Shown here one piece after another: positions 43,406 through 52,162 of a stretch of DNA of 64,000 nt. The DNA is taken from the NCBI RefSeq assembly GCF_024464655.1, contig NZ_JANHAV010000011.1, positions 49,349 through 113,348 of the forward strand. The letters run 5' to 3'. The translations under genes were made by a program, and so were the position numbers. The notes under the pieces were generated by a model, which searched no databases, was not told where the DNA came from, and was given only the letters and a program-made list of their open reading frames with translations. Positions within the stretch are counted from its first letter, which is position 1, and every line of letters starts with the position of its first letter. The DNA is from Halobellus inordinatus. GTDB lineage: Archaea > Halobacteriota > Halobacteria > Halobacteriales > Haloferacaceae.

Positions 43406-43447
43406 GACAAGTATTTGTCGTGTACGTGGCAGTCGGTACTTCAGTAC
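43406..43447 (-). promoter_or_regulatory. IclR-1 promoter with two palindromes
   Basis: GACAAGTATTTGTC (43406-43419; 5-bp perfect arms) overlaps the predicted TATA box, centred 28 nt before the iclR ATG. GTACT-TC-AGTAC (43436-43447) is a perfect palindrome 16 bp farther upstream. Both are positioned for autoregulation. Confidence 0.45.
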
Positions 43448-43670
43448 AATTTCACCGGGAGACAGAACTATTATTCGATGTCATCGAACACAGAAGCGGT
43501 ACAGCAGCGAACATAACAACCGTACGGGTGTTACCACGAGCGTGTTCGGGATTTTCGAACGGGATTCTCGACTCGGCGCGCGAAATTCGACGGTTCAGCT
43601 ATGTTCACTCATTGCACGACAACCTGTCCCGTGTTAAGGGACAGCAATTCGTTCGACAGCATCGAACAGA

Positions 43671-44183
43671 TCAGGGCGAGGCGTCTCGTCCCAGCCCAGC
43701 GTCACGGAACCGCGCAGCCAGTTCGACGTACGTCTCGTTCGTCTCCTCGATCTGCGCCAGTTGTGAGTCGGTGAGAGGACGCGTTTCCGCGGGCGTGCCG
43801 TACGCCAAGTGTCCAGAGGGAATGGTCTGATCTTGCAGTACGACTGCGTTGGCGGCGACGATACAGTGATCTTCGACGGTCGCACCACCCATCACCGCGC
43901 TCTGCATCCCGATCAGCGAGTGATCCTCGACGTCGGCGTAGTCGACGACGGCTCCGTGGCCGACAGTCACGTTGTCGCCCAGCGACGCGCCGTGAAGCGT
44001 CGTGAACTCCTGGACGTTCGTCTCTTTCCCCACGTCGACCATCGTCCCGTGGCCACGCAAGCAGACGTACGGCCAGATGCTCGCTCGCTCGTCGACGGCG
44101 ACGTCGCCGACGAGATACGCCATCTCGGAGACAAAAGCACTGTCTGCGACCTCGGGTTCGGACCCCTCGAACGCTCGTTGCAT
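43671..44183 (-). CDS. Left-handed beta-helix protein, gamma-carbonic anhydrase/PaaY family
   Basis: 170 residues of hexapeptide repeats with a C-terminal helix. In relatives the metal/active residues are LRGD, NIQD, a His in xxHG, and GHxxxLH. Here they read LRGH, NVQE, TLHG and VGHGAVVD. The Asp after LRG has become His, and the third metal-ligand His has become Asp, an apparent swap. PaaY, a thioesterase that hydrolyses dead-end CoA esters in phenylacetate degradation, is the attractive functional parallel here. Ordinary carbonic anhydrase activity is doubtful. Confidence 0.85.
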   Translation of the reverse strand: MQRAFEGSEPEVADSAFVSEMAYLVGDVAVDERASIWPYVCLRGHGTMVDVGKETNVQEFTTLHGASLGDNVTVGHGAVVDYADVEDHSLIGMQSAVMGGATVEDHCIVAANAVVLQDQTIPSGHLAYGTPAETRPLTDSQLAQIEETNETYVELAARFRDAGLGRDASP

Positions 44184-44363
44184 ACGTCTGCTACCCAGAT
44201 CCGTGAGTATAAACCCAGGTGCCGTCCGGTGACGTGTGGTGTCCGCTCTGCCGTCCCGTTATCCGAGACAGAGTTCGGTCACATCGAACAGTATTCAACA
44301 GTATTCGAGAGAGTACAGTGCTGTCGTCGGATTCGAAGCGGGGAATCGCCGAAACCACCGCCG

Positions 44364-44371
44364 AAATATAA
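44364..44371 (+). promoter_or_regulatory. TATA box of the universal stress protein gene
   Basis: AAATATAA is centred 28 nt before ATG 44396, a textbook leaderless promoter spacing for haloarchaea. Confidence 0.5.
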
Positions 44372-44395
44372 GTAGGTGGCCGATGCAGAGAGGGT

Positions 44396-44803
44396 ATGGT
44401 TCGAGTACTACTCGCACTCGACGACGACATCCCGCAGGCGCACGCACAGACGAACGCGATCGAAGATATGGTCGAGACGGCCAGCGGCGCGGAAGTGTTC
44501 ATCCTGCACGTCTTCAGCGACAATCCGGAAGGCGCGTCAGTCCAGCAGGTCGAAGCCGTCCGCGAAGCCCAGGACCGACTCGAAGCCCTCGGTGTCGACG
44601 TCGAACTGCTCGAAGCGAGCGGGTCGCCCTCCGAAGAGATTCTGGAGTACGCAGCGGAGTACGACGTGGATCAGATCTGCGTCGGCGGTCGAAAGCGCTC
44701 GCCAGCGGGGAAAGCCCTCTTCGGCAGCGTGACGCAGGACGTGATTCTCGGGACACACAAACCCGTGCTCGTCTGCGGAAGCGAAGAGGAAGACGAAGAG
44801 TAA
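44396..44803 (+). CDS. Universal stress protein UspA family
   Basis: 135 residues, one Usp domain. VRVLLALDDDIPQAHAQ at the N-terminus provides the nucleotide-site Asp. DQICVGGRKRSPAGKALFGS near residue 98 is the ATP-binding loop (G-x2-G-x9-G-S type). VTQDVILGTHKPVLVCG closes the domain. ATP-binding Usp proteins act as stress or metabolic switches in the cytoplasm. It is convergent with the soluble transducer gene. No partner domain is present. Confidence 0.92.
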   Translation: MVRVLLALDDDIPQAHAQTNAIEDMVETASGAEVFILHVFSDNPEGASVQQVEAVREAQDRLEALGVDVELLEASGSPSEEILEYAAEYDVDQICVGGRKRSPAGKALFGSVTQDVILGTHKPVLVCGSEEEDEE

Positions 44804-44871
44804 CTCGGCGCAGGGTCGATCGGCCCCGGTCCCGTTCGCCGCTCGTCCGAGATATCCGACGACGACCGTCG

Positions 44872-46227
44872 CTACTGGTCGCCGATCGCCGAGTCGAGGT
44901 TCCGTTCGAGCGCCTCGACGCTCCGACGGATCTCTGTGACCTGTTCGGTCTGTTGTTGGTTCGCCGCCGCGAGTTCTGCGACTTCGTCGGCGATCCGTTC
45001 GACGCCTTCGACCGTGGTGCCGAGCATCGCAGAGATGTCTTCAGCGCTCGTCGCCTGCTCGTCGGTCGCGGTCGCGATCTGCTCTAACTGCTCTGAGACG
45101 TCCGCGATCGCCGACTGGATCTCCCGTTGGTTCTCGTTGACCGTCTCGATCTGGCGTTCGATTTCGTCGACCCGTTCTGTGGTCCGTTCGATGCCGTCGA
45201 TCGTGTCGGTCGCGATCGTCGCGATCGACTCGACGAGCCCCTCGATCCGATCGGCTTCGGTCTTCGACTCGGCCGCAAGCGACTTCACTTCGTCCGCGAC
45301 GACGGCGAATCCGTCGCCCGCTTCGCCGGCTCGGGCCGCTTCGATCGACGCGTTCAGCGCGAGGATGTTGATCTGATCCGCAATGTCGTCGATCACGGCG
45401 ACGACGTCGTCGATCTCTTCGACGCGTTCGGCGAGGTTCGCGGCGTCGTCGGCCATCCGGTCACTCGCGTCGGCGACATCTTCGACGGTCCGTAGCAGTT
45501 CCGCGGTCGACTCCTCGGACTCGGTCGCGAGATCGGCCGTCTCGGAACTCTGTGAACTGATCGTCTCGACGCTGGCGGCCACTTCCTCGGTCGTGGCGCT
45601 GAACGTCTGGATGTCGTCGTCGACCTCTCTGACGTGTGCCGCTTCCTGTTCGGCGACGTCGGCGATCACGTCGACGTTCGTCGTGACCTGTGAGGACGCC
45701 GCTTCGAGTTCGCCGACCGTATCTTCGAGGTCCTCACTGACTTGTTTCTGGACGTGCTCCATCGACTTGCGCTGTTCGACGATGTCCGTCACGCGGCTCA
45801 CGACCTCGAACGCGCCGACGACGTCGCCGTCGGGAGCTGACAGCGGGATGCCGGTCGCGCGGACGTGCCACTCCTCTCCCTCCTCGTTAGTCCCGGACCT
45901 GATCTCTGACTCGCGGACGGTTTCGCCGGTGCGAGCGACCTCCTCGGCGAGCGTTTCTGTCGTGCTCTCAGTGCCGATGATTTCGTTTGCGGGTCGCCCG
46001 AGCACTTCCTCAGGGGAGAGACCCATAAACTCCGCGTGCTCGTCGTTCCAGTGAGTCAGTCGGCCGTCGTCGTCGACGACGAGCACCGGCTCGGGAAACT
46101 CCGCGGCGAGTTCGTCGAAGAGGTGTCGCCAGTAATCGCGTTCTGCGCGATACCGCTCGGCCTCGTCGTAGTCGTCCGGGACGTCCGGAGCGAGAGAGGC
46201 TGTCTCGATCGGGGGTGATTGTGTCAT
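44872..46227 (-). CDS. Soluble PAS-domain chemotaxis transducer
   Basis: 451 residues without a transmembrane segment. A PAS domain lies at about 40-155 ([32 protein letters not shown]). A helical linker and the methyl-accepting signalling domain follow to 445. The CheA/CheW-binding hairpin tip is recognisable as [19 protein letters not shown] near residue 285. Being cytoplasmic, it should report an internal redox or metabolic cue to the flagellar motor. Its place inside a catabolic island suggests sensing of an intermediate or of energy state; that is inferred. Confidence 0.9.
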   Translation of the reverse strand: MTQSPPIETASLAPDVPDDYDEAERYRAERDYWRHLFDELAAEFPEPVLVVDDDGRLTHWNDEHAEFMGLSPEEVLGRPANEIIGTESTTETLAEEVARTGETVRESEIRSGTNEEGEEWHVRATGIPLSAPDGDVVGAFEVVSRVTDIVEQRKSMEHVQKQVSEDLEDTVGELEAASSQVTTNVDVIADVAEQEAAHVREVDDDIQTFSATTEEVAASVETISSQSSETADLATESEESTAELLRTVEDVADASDRMADDAANLAERVEEIDDVVAVIDDIADQINILALNASIEAARAGEAGDGFAVVADEVKSLAAESKTEADRIEGLVESIATIATDTIDGIERTTERVDEIERQIETVNENQREIQSAIADVSEQLEQIATATDEQATSAEDISAMLGTTVEGVERIADEVAELAAANQQQTEQVTEIRRSVEALERNLDSAIGDQ

Positions 46228-46369
46228 TGCGAGGTGCGTATCCGTGTCACTATTTAACTGATTCGCACAGTTTTCACAGCTGATATTCGTATCTGGCCCA
46301 GGGGAACGCCGCTAGAGGGTAGTGCACGAACGGGGGACTCGTTTCTGCGGTGGCTCGACAGCGCAGACG

Positions 46370-46813
46370 CTACTCGTAACTCCGCCGCTTGACGAGCGCA
46401 GTGGCCTCGTAGCTGACGACGACGTCGTCCTCTTGGTTCAGCCCCTCGAAGTGGGTAGTGACGTAGCCTCGGTCGTCGTGTTCCGAGGACGGACGTTTGT
46501 CGATGATCTCGGTATGGAGCTGTAGTCGGTCGCCCGGTACAACCGGTTCGCGCCAGCGGATGTTGTCGGCACCGACGCCGGCCAGCGCCGCCAGCGGGTC
46601 GGGATCCTCCGTGAGCAGTCGCATACACATCGCCATCGTGTGCCATCCCGAGGCGACGAGTTCCCCGAAGACCGAGTCTGCGGCGGCCTCCTCGTCCGTA
46701 TGAAACGGCTGAGGGTCGTACTTTCCGGCGAACTCCTTGATCTCTGCTGCCGTCACGTCGTAGGCGCCGAACGTCGCCATCGAACCGACCTCGACGTCCT
46801 CGTAGTACCGCAT
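46370..46813 (-). CDS. MaoC-family (R)-specific enoyl-CoA hydratase-like protein
   Basis: 147 residues from ATG 46813. It has the hot-dog MaoC domain with the hydratase motif FAGKYDPQPFHTDEEAA near residue 30, carrying the catalytic Asp and His, then SGWHTMAMCMRLL. It begins MRYYEDVEVGS, the usual MaoC start. It may hydrate an enoyl-CoA made by the acyl-CoA dehydrogenase at 48836, or an unusual aromatic side-chain intermediate. It is transcribed alone and convergent to nothing near. Confidence 0.87.
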   Translation of the reverse strand: MRYYEDVEVGSMATFGAYDVTAAEIKEFAGKYDPQPFHTDEEAAADSVFGELVASGWHTMAMCMRLLTEDPDPLAALAGVGADNIRWREPVVPGDRLQLHTEIIDKRPSSEHDDRGYVTTHFEGLNQEDDVVVSYEATALVKRRSYE

Positions 46814-46954
46814 ATTCTTCGCACGCTCGCCCACGACGAAAACCCTTCGACCCCCGGAACGGGTAGGGGCGGGGCCGAGCGCGAACTACGTTCAGCGGCG
46901 GATGTGCAGCAGCGTACCGCAAAGGTTTACGTGGGGTAGTCCGAACGGTGTGGT

Positions 46955-47278
46955 ATGGCGCAACAGTTCGACCTCGAAGAGGCTGCTGAGGAGGCTGAGG
47001 ACCTACCGGACCCGCGAGAGATCGTCTCGAAGGACGAGGAGATCCCGATCGAAGAGCTGTTCGACGAGGACTTTATGCAGGAAAACACCGACTTCGACAC
47101 CTTCGAGGAGATGGTCGCAGCGAGTCCCTCCGACGCGACGTCGGTGGACGACCTCGAACTGGTGCCCGACGGTGAGTGGGACGAGTTCGTCGCCGAGACC
47201 ACCGTCTTCGACGACGAGGAGGAGATGGTGTTCGCCGTGCGCGACCACTGGGTCGCCGAGAAGCTCGGTCTGAACTAA
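46955..47278 (+). CDS. Small acidic protein of unknown function
   Basis: 107 residues, over a third Asp or Glu, with no Cys. An N-terminal helical acidic segment is followed by TFEEMVAASPSDATSVDDLE and a compact end WDEFVAETTVFDDEEEMVFAVRDHWVAEKLGLN with alternating strands. A TATA-like GGTTTACG box about 28 nt upstream of the ATG supports real expression. I do not recognise the family. It sits between the MaoC and monooxygenase genes. Confidence 0.65.
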   Translation: MAQQFDLEEAAEEAEDLPDPREIVSKDEEIPIEELFDEDFMQENTDFDTFEEMVAASPSDATSVDDLELVPDGEWDEFVAETTVFDDEEEMVFAVRDHWVAEKLGLN

Positions 47279-47347
47279 CCACGCTGGCCGGCGGCGCGGA
47301 TCGCGACGCCATTTTCACGCCGACAGCGCTCGCTGTATCCAACAAAA

Positions 47348-47395
47348 ACGGCCGTGTTCGGCCGTCTCCGCCCGAGTCAACCACAACGATTATGA
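47348..47395 (+). promoter_or_regulatory. Monooxygenase promoter with ACGGCCG hairpin
   Basis: A perfect inverted repeat ACGGCCG-TGTT-CGGCCGT (47348-47365) is followed by a TATA-like ACGATTATGA box (47386-47395) about 35 nt before the ATG at 47426. The repeat may be an operator, or the terminator of the small acidic gene; no T-run follows it. Confidence 0.4.
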
Positions 47396-47425
47396 GGTAC
47401 GTGTGGTAACAGATGCATAGACACG

Positions 47426-48673
47426 ATGAGTTCAAACGATGCCGACCAGCCAGTGTTGATCGCCGGTGCCGGACCCACCGGAATGACTGCGGCCCTCGCG
47501 CTTCACGCCCGCGGCGTGCCCGCAGCGATCATCGAGGCGGACTCCGAAGATCGTGACCGCGCCGGCAGCCGCGCGATCTACGTTCACGGATCGACGCTCC
47601 GGACGCTCGAACGGATCCACCCCGGACTTGGAACCGACCTCGTCGAGGAAGGCCTCGTCTGGCCGACCCGTCACACGATGTGGCGCGGCAAGACCGTCTT
47701 CCGACGCACCTACGATAACCCCGGCGGCGACGGCGAGATCCCGCACTTCACGAGCCTGCCGCAGGTCGTCACCGAGGAATATATGCACGAAGCTCTCGAC
47801 GAAGTCGGCATCGACATCCACTGGGACGCCGGCGTCGAGAGCGTCGAATCGACGCCCGACGGCGTGCACGTCGAGACCGCAGACGGCCAGGAGTGGGAGA
47901 CGCCGTACCTGATCGGTGCCGACGGTGGTGGCTCGCAGGTCCGCAGAGAGATCGGTGCGGAGTTCCAGGGTGAACAGTCCGAGAACTCCTTCATCATCGT
48001 CGACGTCGAGACGCTCGACGACAACACGATCGAAGAGGAGCCGATCCCGTTCGAGCGCCTGTTCCACTACGACTCCCCCAACGCCGACGGCCGCAACGTG
48101 ATGCTCGTGCCGTTCACCGGCGGCTGGCGGCTCGACATCCAGTGTCTCGGCGACGACGACCCCGAGGAGATCTCCAGCGACGAGCAGATGCGGGAGTTCG
48201 TCGGCGAGATCATGGGCGAGGAGTACAAGGACAACATCCAGTGGACCTCGACGTACAAGTTCCTACAGGTCCAGGCCGACACGTTCATCGACGAGCACCG
48301 CCGCGTCCTGCTCGCCGGTGAGGCCGCACACCTGCTCGCGCCGTTCGGCGCCCGCGGGATGAACTCCTGCGTCGCCGACGCCGACGAGGCCGCCTCGGCC
48401 GTCGCCGTCGCGACGCGCTCGAACGACGCCGTCGCTCGCGACGAGGTCGAACTCTACGCCGCCCGCCGAGAGCGCGCGGCCGAGTACAACATCGAGGCCG
48501 CCGGTCAGGCGCTCGATTACCTCCAGGGCGACACGCCCGTCACCGTGCTCCGCAAGGAGGCCGCGGCGTCGCTCGCAGATTACTTCGAGCCGGCCGGCGA
48601 GTACCTCGACGACGCGCCGTACGGTCCGCACACCCCGCCGCCGATCGCCTCGACCGGCCGCGGAAACTACTGA
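47426..48673 (+). CDS. Class A FAD-dependent aromatic monooxygenase
   Basis: 415 residues. The FAD/NAD site GAGPTGMTAALALHARG lies at residues 13-29. The DG motif is in ADGGGSQVRREIG near 170. The flavin-ribityl motif reads LLAGEAAHLLAPFGARGMN near 300, with Glu where most family members have Asp (GDAAH). The C-terminal region ends near 400. The enzyme hydroxylates an aromatic ring using NAD(P)H and O2. In this island the substrate may be a hydroxybenzoate or its CoA ester, giving the gentisate level; 3-hydroxybenzoate 6-hydroxylase is the closest free-acid parallel. The exact substrate is inferred. Confidence 0.87.
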   Translation: MSSNDADQPVLIAGAGPTGMTAALALHARGVPAAIIEADSEDRDRAGSRAIYVHGSTLRTLERIHPGLGTDLVEEGLVWPTRHTMWRGKTVFRRTYDNPGGDGEIPHFTSLPQVVTEEYMHEALDEVGIDIHWDAGVESVESTPDGVHVETADGQEWETPYLIGADGGGSQVRREIGAEFQGEQSENSFIIVDVETLDDNTIEEEPIPFERLFHYDSPNADGRNVMLVPFTGGWRLDIQCLGDDDPEEISSDEQMREFVGEIMGEEYKDNIQWTSTYKFLQVQADTFIDEHRRVLLAGEAAHLLAPFGARGMNSCVADADEAASAVAVATRSNDAVARDEVELYAARRERAAEYNIEAAGQALDYLQGDTPVTVLRKEAAASLADYFEPAGEYLDDAPYGPHTPPPIASTGRGNY

Positions 48674-48835
48674 ATCGCCCGCGTCACATCGGCGGTCGAG
48701 ATCCGCCGTTCGTTTCTGACCCGGCAGCGAGGAGCGCAGCTCCGCAGGTCCGTCTCGTGTAGACGGTAACTCGGGTCGCGATCTGTCGTCTGTCTACTAT
48801 GTGTCCAAAAGAGACGAGTGAGCCGACGGCTCCCC

Positions 48836-49987
48836 TCAGTAGTTCCGGTAGATGAGATCGCGCTGAATCGCGCCGACGCCCTCGTAGATCATCGGCATCC
48901 TCGCGTCGCGATAGACGCGAGCGATTCGGTTCTCGTCGAGGAGGCCCTGTCCACCGTGGAGCTTCATCCCCGTTTCGGCGCACTCGGCGGCGACCTCAGT
49001 GGCCTTGGCTTTCGCCATCGCGGCCCACCGCTCGGCGTCTTCGCCTGCCATCACGTGTTCGACGGCTCGCCAAAGCAGCGCCCGGGCGCTCTCGAACTCC
49101 ATCCGCATCTCCGCGAGATCGTGCTGGACCGACTGGAAATCCGAGACGGTGCGACCGAACTCCTCGCGGTCGTGAACGTAGTCCCACGCCTCTTCGATGG
49201 CGGCCGCGGCGAGTCCGATCCCTTGGGCGGCGACGCGGACGCGCCCGTGGTTGAAGAACTCCGCGACCATCCGGAACCCATCACCGCGTTCGCCGATGAG
49301 GTTCTCCGCGGGCACGCGGCAGTCGTCGAACGTGATGTGAGCCTGCTCGGATGCGCGCATCCCCATCTTCTCGGGGATGTGCTCGGCCTCGTACCCCTCG
49401 GCGTCGGTTGGGACGATCAAGAGCGAGTGGTTGCCGTGTCGGTCGTCGGTGTCCTCGGTGCGGACGTAGACGGTGATCCAGTCGCCCGAGATTCCGTTCC
49501 CGATCCAGTACTTCTCGCCGTTGATGACCCACTCGTCGCCGTCGCGGTGGGCAGTGGTTTCCATCCCGGCGAGGTCGCTGCCGGTGTCGGGTTCGGAGAT
49601 TGCCATCCCGGTCCGCTGATCGTACTCGGCGATGGATCTGAGGTAGGTCTCTTTCTTCTCTTCGCTGCCGAACGCTTCGATGATGTTGGTCCCGAAGCTC
49701 TGACCCATCAACGCGAGTCCGATCCCGGCGTCCGCCCGGAAGAACTCCTCGGCGGTCGCGACGACTTCCGCGAGCGAGCGCCCGAGCCCCCCGTAGGCGG
49801 GGTCGATTTCCTGCGCAACGAGTTCGGCGTCGCGTCCGGCCTCGACGACGTCGACCGGGTACGATCCCGACTCGAAGTACTCGGCTGCGACGGGACGGAT
49901 GTGTTCGTTTGCAAACGAACGAGCCTGCGATTTCACGTCGTGTGCGTCCTCGGGGACGACGGCATCTGTGAGTATATCGGATTTCAT
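48836..49987 (-). CDS. Acyl-CoA dehydrogenase
   Basis: 383 residues. Flavin and substrate blocks are GMAISEPDTGSDLAGM near 127-142, WVINGEKYWIGNG, and GHGGQGLLDE-type (KLHGGQGLLDENRIARVYRD) near 345. The catalytic base Glu is in MIYEGVGAIQRD near residue 370, the medium/short-chain ACAD position. It lies 52 bp after the CoA-ligase gene, at the end of the beta-oxidation operon. It introduces the alpha-beta double bond in an acyl-CoA, here possibly a phenylpropionyl-type CoA. Confidence 0.92.
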   Translation of the reverse strand: MKSDILTDAVVPEDAHDVKSQARSFANEHIRPVAAEYFESGSYPVDVVEAGRDAELVAQEIDPAYGGLGRSLAEVVATAEEFFRADAGIGLALMGQSFGTNIIEAFGSEEKKETYLRSIAEYDQRTGMAISEPDTGSDLAGMETTAHRDGDEWVINGEKYWIGNGISGDWITVYVRTEDTDDRHGNHSLLIVPTDAEGYEAEHIPEKMGMRASEQAHITFDDCRVPAENLIGERGDGFRMVAEFFNHGRVRVAAQGIGLAAAAIEEAWDYVHDREEFGRTVSDFQSVQHDLAEMRMEFESARALLWRAVEHVMAGEDAERWAAMAKAKATEVAAECAETGMKLHGGQGLLDENRIARVYRDARMPMIYEGVGAIQRDLIYRNY

Positions 49988-50039
49988 ATCTTTGTGTTGT
50001 GGTGTTTAGTATTCGTAATCTATTTTCGTGGACTTTCGG

Positions 50040-51665
50040 TCACTCGTCGAGCGGGAGTTCACCCTCTGTCTCGATGAACTGCTCGCGGAGGTCCTTCTTG
50101 TCGAACTTGTGCGTCGTGGTCTTGGGAATCTCGTCGACGAACCGGAAGACGTCCGGGAGCCACCACTTCGGGAACGTGTCGAGCAGGTGTTCCCGTAGTG
50201 ACTCCTCGTCGACGGCTGGATCTTCGGTCACGACGAACGCGACCGGCCGTTCCTGCCACTTCTCGTGCGGCACGCTGACGACGGCCGCCTCGGCGACGCC
50301 GTCGGCGTCGATGAGCGAGTTCTCTAGCTCGACCGAGGAGATCCACTCGCCGCCGCTCTTGATCGCGTCGTCGATGCGGTCGACGATGTCGAGGTAGCCG
50401 TACTCGTCGATCGTGCCGACGTCGCCCGTCTTGAACCACCCGTCGTCGGTGAACGAGTTCGCGTTCGCGTCGGGGCGCTCGAAGTAGCCGTCGGTGAGCC
50501 ACGGCGACCGCGCGTGGATCTCGCCTGGCGTCTCCCCGTCGTGCGGAACGGGATCGCCGTCTTGGGTCCGCAGGCGTATACGCGCACCCGGCGCGGGGAT
50601 CCCAGCCTTCCGCTTGAGTTCGTAGCGCTTCTCCTCTGGGAGGTCCTGCATCTCCGTCGTCTCGAAAGTGTTCGCCAGGTGCGGCGAGGCCTCTGTCATC
50701 CCGTAGCCCTGGTAGATGGGCGCCTCGTACACTTCCTCGTACTTCTGCATCAGCGACGCCGGCGGGGCGCTCCCGCCTGTCAGCACGCGGTCTAAGCTGT
50801 CGAGCGGTTCGCCTGGGACGGATTCGAGGTAACTGTCCATCTCGATCCAGATCGTCGGGACCGCGGCCGCGGCCGTCACGTCCTCGGCGTCGATGAGGTC
50901 GGCGACGTCCTGGGGGCCGGTGTGTTGCCCCGGTAAGACCAGCTTCGACCCGTAGAACGTCGCCGAGTACGGGAAGCCCCAGCCGTTGACGTGGAACATC
51001 GGCACGACCGGCATCACCGTGTCGTTCTCGCCGACGCCGAAGACGTCGACGTGGCCGTGGACCAGCGTGTGCAGGAACATCCGCCGGTGGCGGTACTGGA
51101 CGCCCTTCGGGAGGCCCGTCGTTCCCGAAGTGTAACACAGCGCGAACTCGCGCTCTTCGTCGAGTTCGGGCCAGTCGTACTCGGTGTCGTAGCCCGCGAT
51201 GAACGACTCGTAGTCGACGACCGATTCCAGCGAGGTCTCGGGCACCTCGTCGTCGATGACGACGTACTGCTCGACGGTTTCGAGGTCGTCGGCGATGGCC
51301 TCGACCGTGTCGAGGAACGCGGGGTCGACGAACAGCATCTTGTCCTCGGCCTCGTTGATGATCTCGACGAGGTGGTGTTCCGGCAGCCGGTGGTTCGTCG
51401 TGTGGATGCTCCGGCCGCTGCAGGAGGGTCCGAAGTACAGTTCGTAGTGGCGGTAGTGGTTGACCGCCATCACCGACACGCGATCACCGAGGTCGAGACC
51501 GTAGTCGTCGAGTGCGTGCGCGAGCTGGCAGATGCGCTCGTAGGCGTCCGCGTAGGTGTAGCGGTGGAGCGAGCCGTCTGAGAGCTTCGAGACGATCTCT
51601 TTGTGGTCGAAGAGATCGACCGCGCGTTGCAGGAACTTCGTGATCGTGAGCTCGTAGTCCTTCAT
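50040..51665 (-). CDS. AMP-forming acyl-CoA ligase 2
   Basis: 541 residues, ANL superfamily. The P-loop is CYTSGTTGLPKGV near residue 182. The adenine block is YQGYGMTEASPHL, the TGD motif GWFKTGDVGTIDEYGYLDI, the hinge DRIDDAIKSGGEWISS, and the catalytic Lys is in TTTHKFDKKDLRE. All canonical residues are present, unlike ligase 1. The ATG overlaps the preceding DUF35 gene by 4 bp (ATGA). It supplies the CoA ester for the operon's beta-oxidation enzymes. Similarity is to medium-chain/cinnamate-type ligases; the substrate is not fixed. Confidence 0.92.
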   Translation of the reverse strand: MKDYELTITKFLQRAVDLFDHKEIVSKLSDGSLHRYTYADAYERICQLAHALDDYGLDLGDRVSVMAVNHYRHYELYFGPSCSGRSIHTTNHRLPEHHLVEIINEAEDKMLFVDPAFLDTVEAIADDLETVEQYVVIDDEVPETSLESVVDYESFIAGYDTEYDWPELDEEREFALCYTSGTTGLPKGVQYRHRRMFLHTLVHGHVDVFGVGENDTVMPVVPMFHVNGWGFPYSATFYGSKLVLPGQHTGPQDVADLIDAEDVTAAAAVPTIWIEMDSYLESVPGEPLDSLDRVLTGGSAPPASLMQKYEEVYEAPIYQGYGMTEASPHLANTFETTEMQDLPEEKRYELKRKAGIPAPGARIRLRTQDGDPVPHDGETPGEIHARSPWLTDGYFERPDANANSFTDDGWFKTGDVGTIDEYGYLDIVDRIDDAIKSGGEWISSVELENSLIDADGVAEAAVVSVPHEKWQERPVAFVVTEDPAVDEESLREHLLDTFPKWWLPDVFRFVDEIPKTTTHKFDKKDLREQFIETEGELPLDE

Positions 51666-52162
51666 TGCTCTGCGGGCTCGAATCGGTAGAACACTCGTTC
51701 CTGGTCGGTCGGGCCGTCGATGTCGACGATCTTCAACTGCACGGGGTCGCCGATTTCGAGGTCGTCGTACTCCGCGTCGTCGATGCGAGCCGACAGGCGC
51801 ACGTCGCCGATGTCGACGACGCCGACGACGAACGGTACGTCGTCTTCCATCCCGATCGGCGCGCCCGCGCGGAGCGTCGAGAACGCGAACAGCGTCCCCT
51901 CGTGTGGCAGGTCCACGTATTCGAGATCGTCGCTCTGGCACTCCGGACAGACGATCCGGGGCGGGAACTGCAGGTCGCCGCAGTCCCGACACTGCGTCGT
52001 CGTCAACTGGCCGTCGCGGAGATTGTCGTAGAACTCGTGGATCTCCGTGTTCGCCTCGTCCTGCAGCTCGTAGAAGTCGAGCAGTCGCGGTAGCTCGATC
52101 GTCTCCGGAATCTCGACGACGTCTCTGTCCGTCCCGTGGTCGTTGTGGTTTTCGTCGCTCAT
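51662..52162 (-). CDS. DUF35 (zinc ribbon plus OB-fold) acyl-CoA-associated protein
   Basis: 166 residues. After a 55-residue acidic and helical lead, a rubredoxin-like zinc ribbon has CRDCGDLQFPPRIVCPEC (near residues 58-75), then an OB-fold (GTLFAFSTLRAGAP; VPFVVGVVDIGDVRL). Such proteins bind beside thiolase-fold enzymes and help hold the CoA substrate, as in the archaeal thiolase/HMG-CoA synthase complex and the Ltp2 aldolase complexes. It overlaps both the thiolase and the ligase gene by 4 bp, so it is stoichiometrically coupled. Confidence 0.9.
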   Translation of the reverse strand: MSDENHNDHGTDRDVVEIPETIELPRLLDFYELQDEANTEIHEFYDNLRDGQLTTTQCRDCGDLQFPPRIVCPECQSDDLEYVDLPHEGTLFAFSTLRAGAPIGMEDDVPFVVGVVDIGDVRLSARIDDAEYDDLEIGDPVQLKIVDIDGPTDQERVFYRFEPAEQ

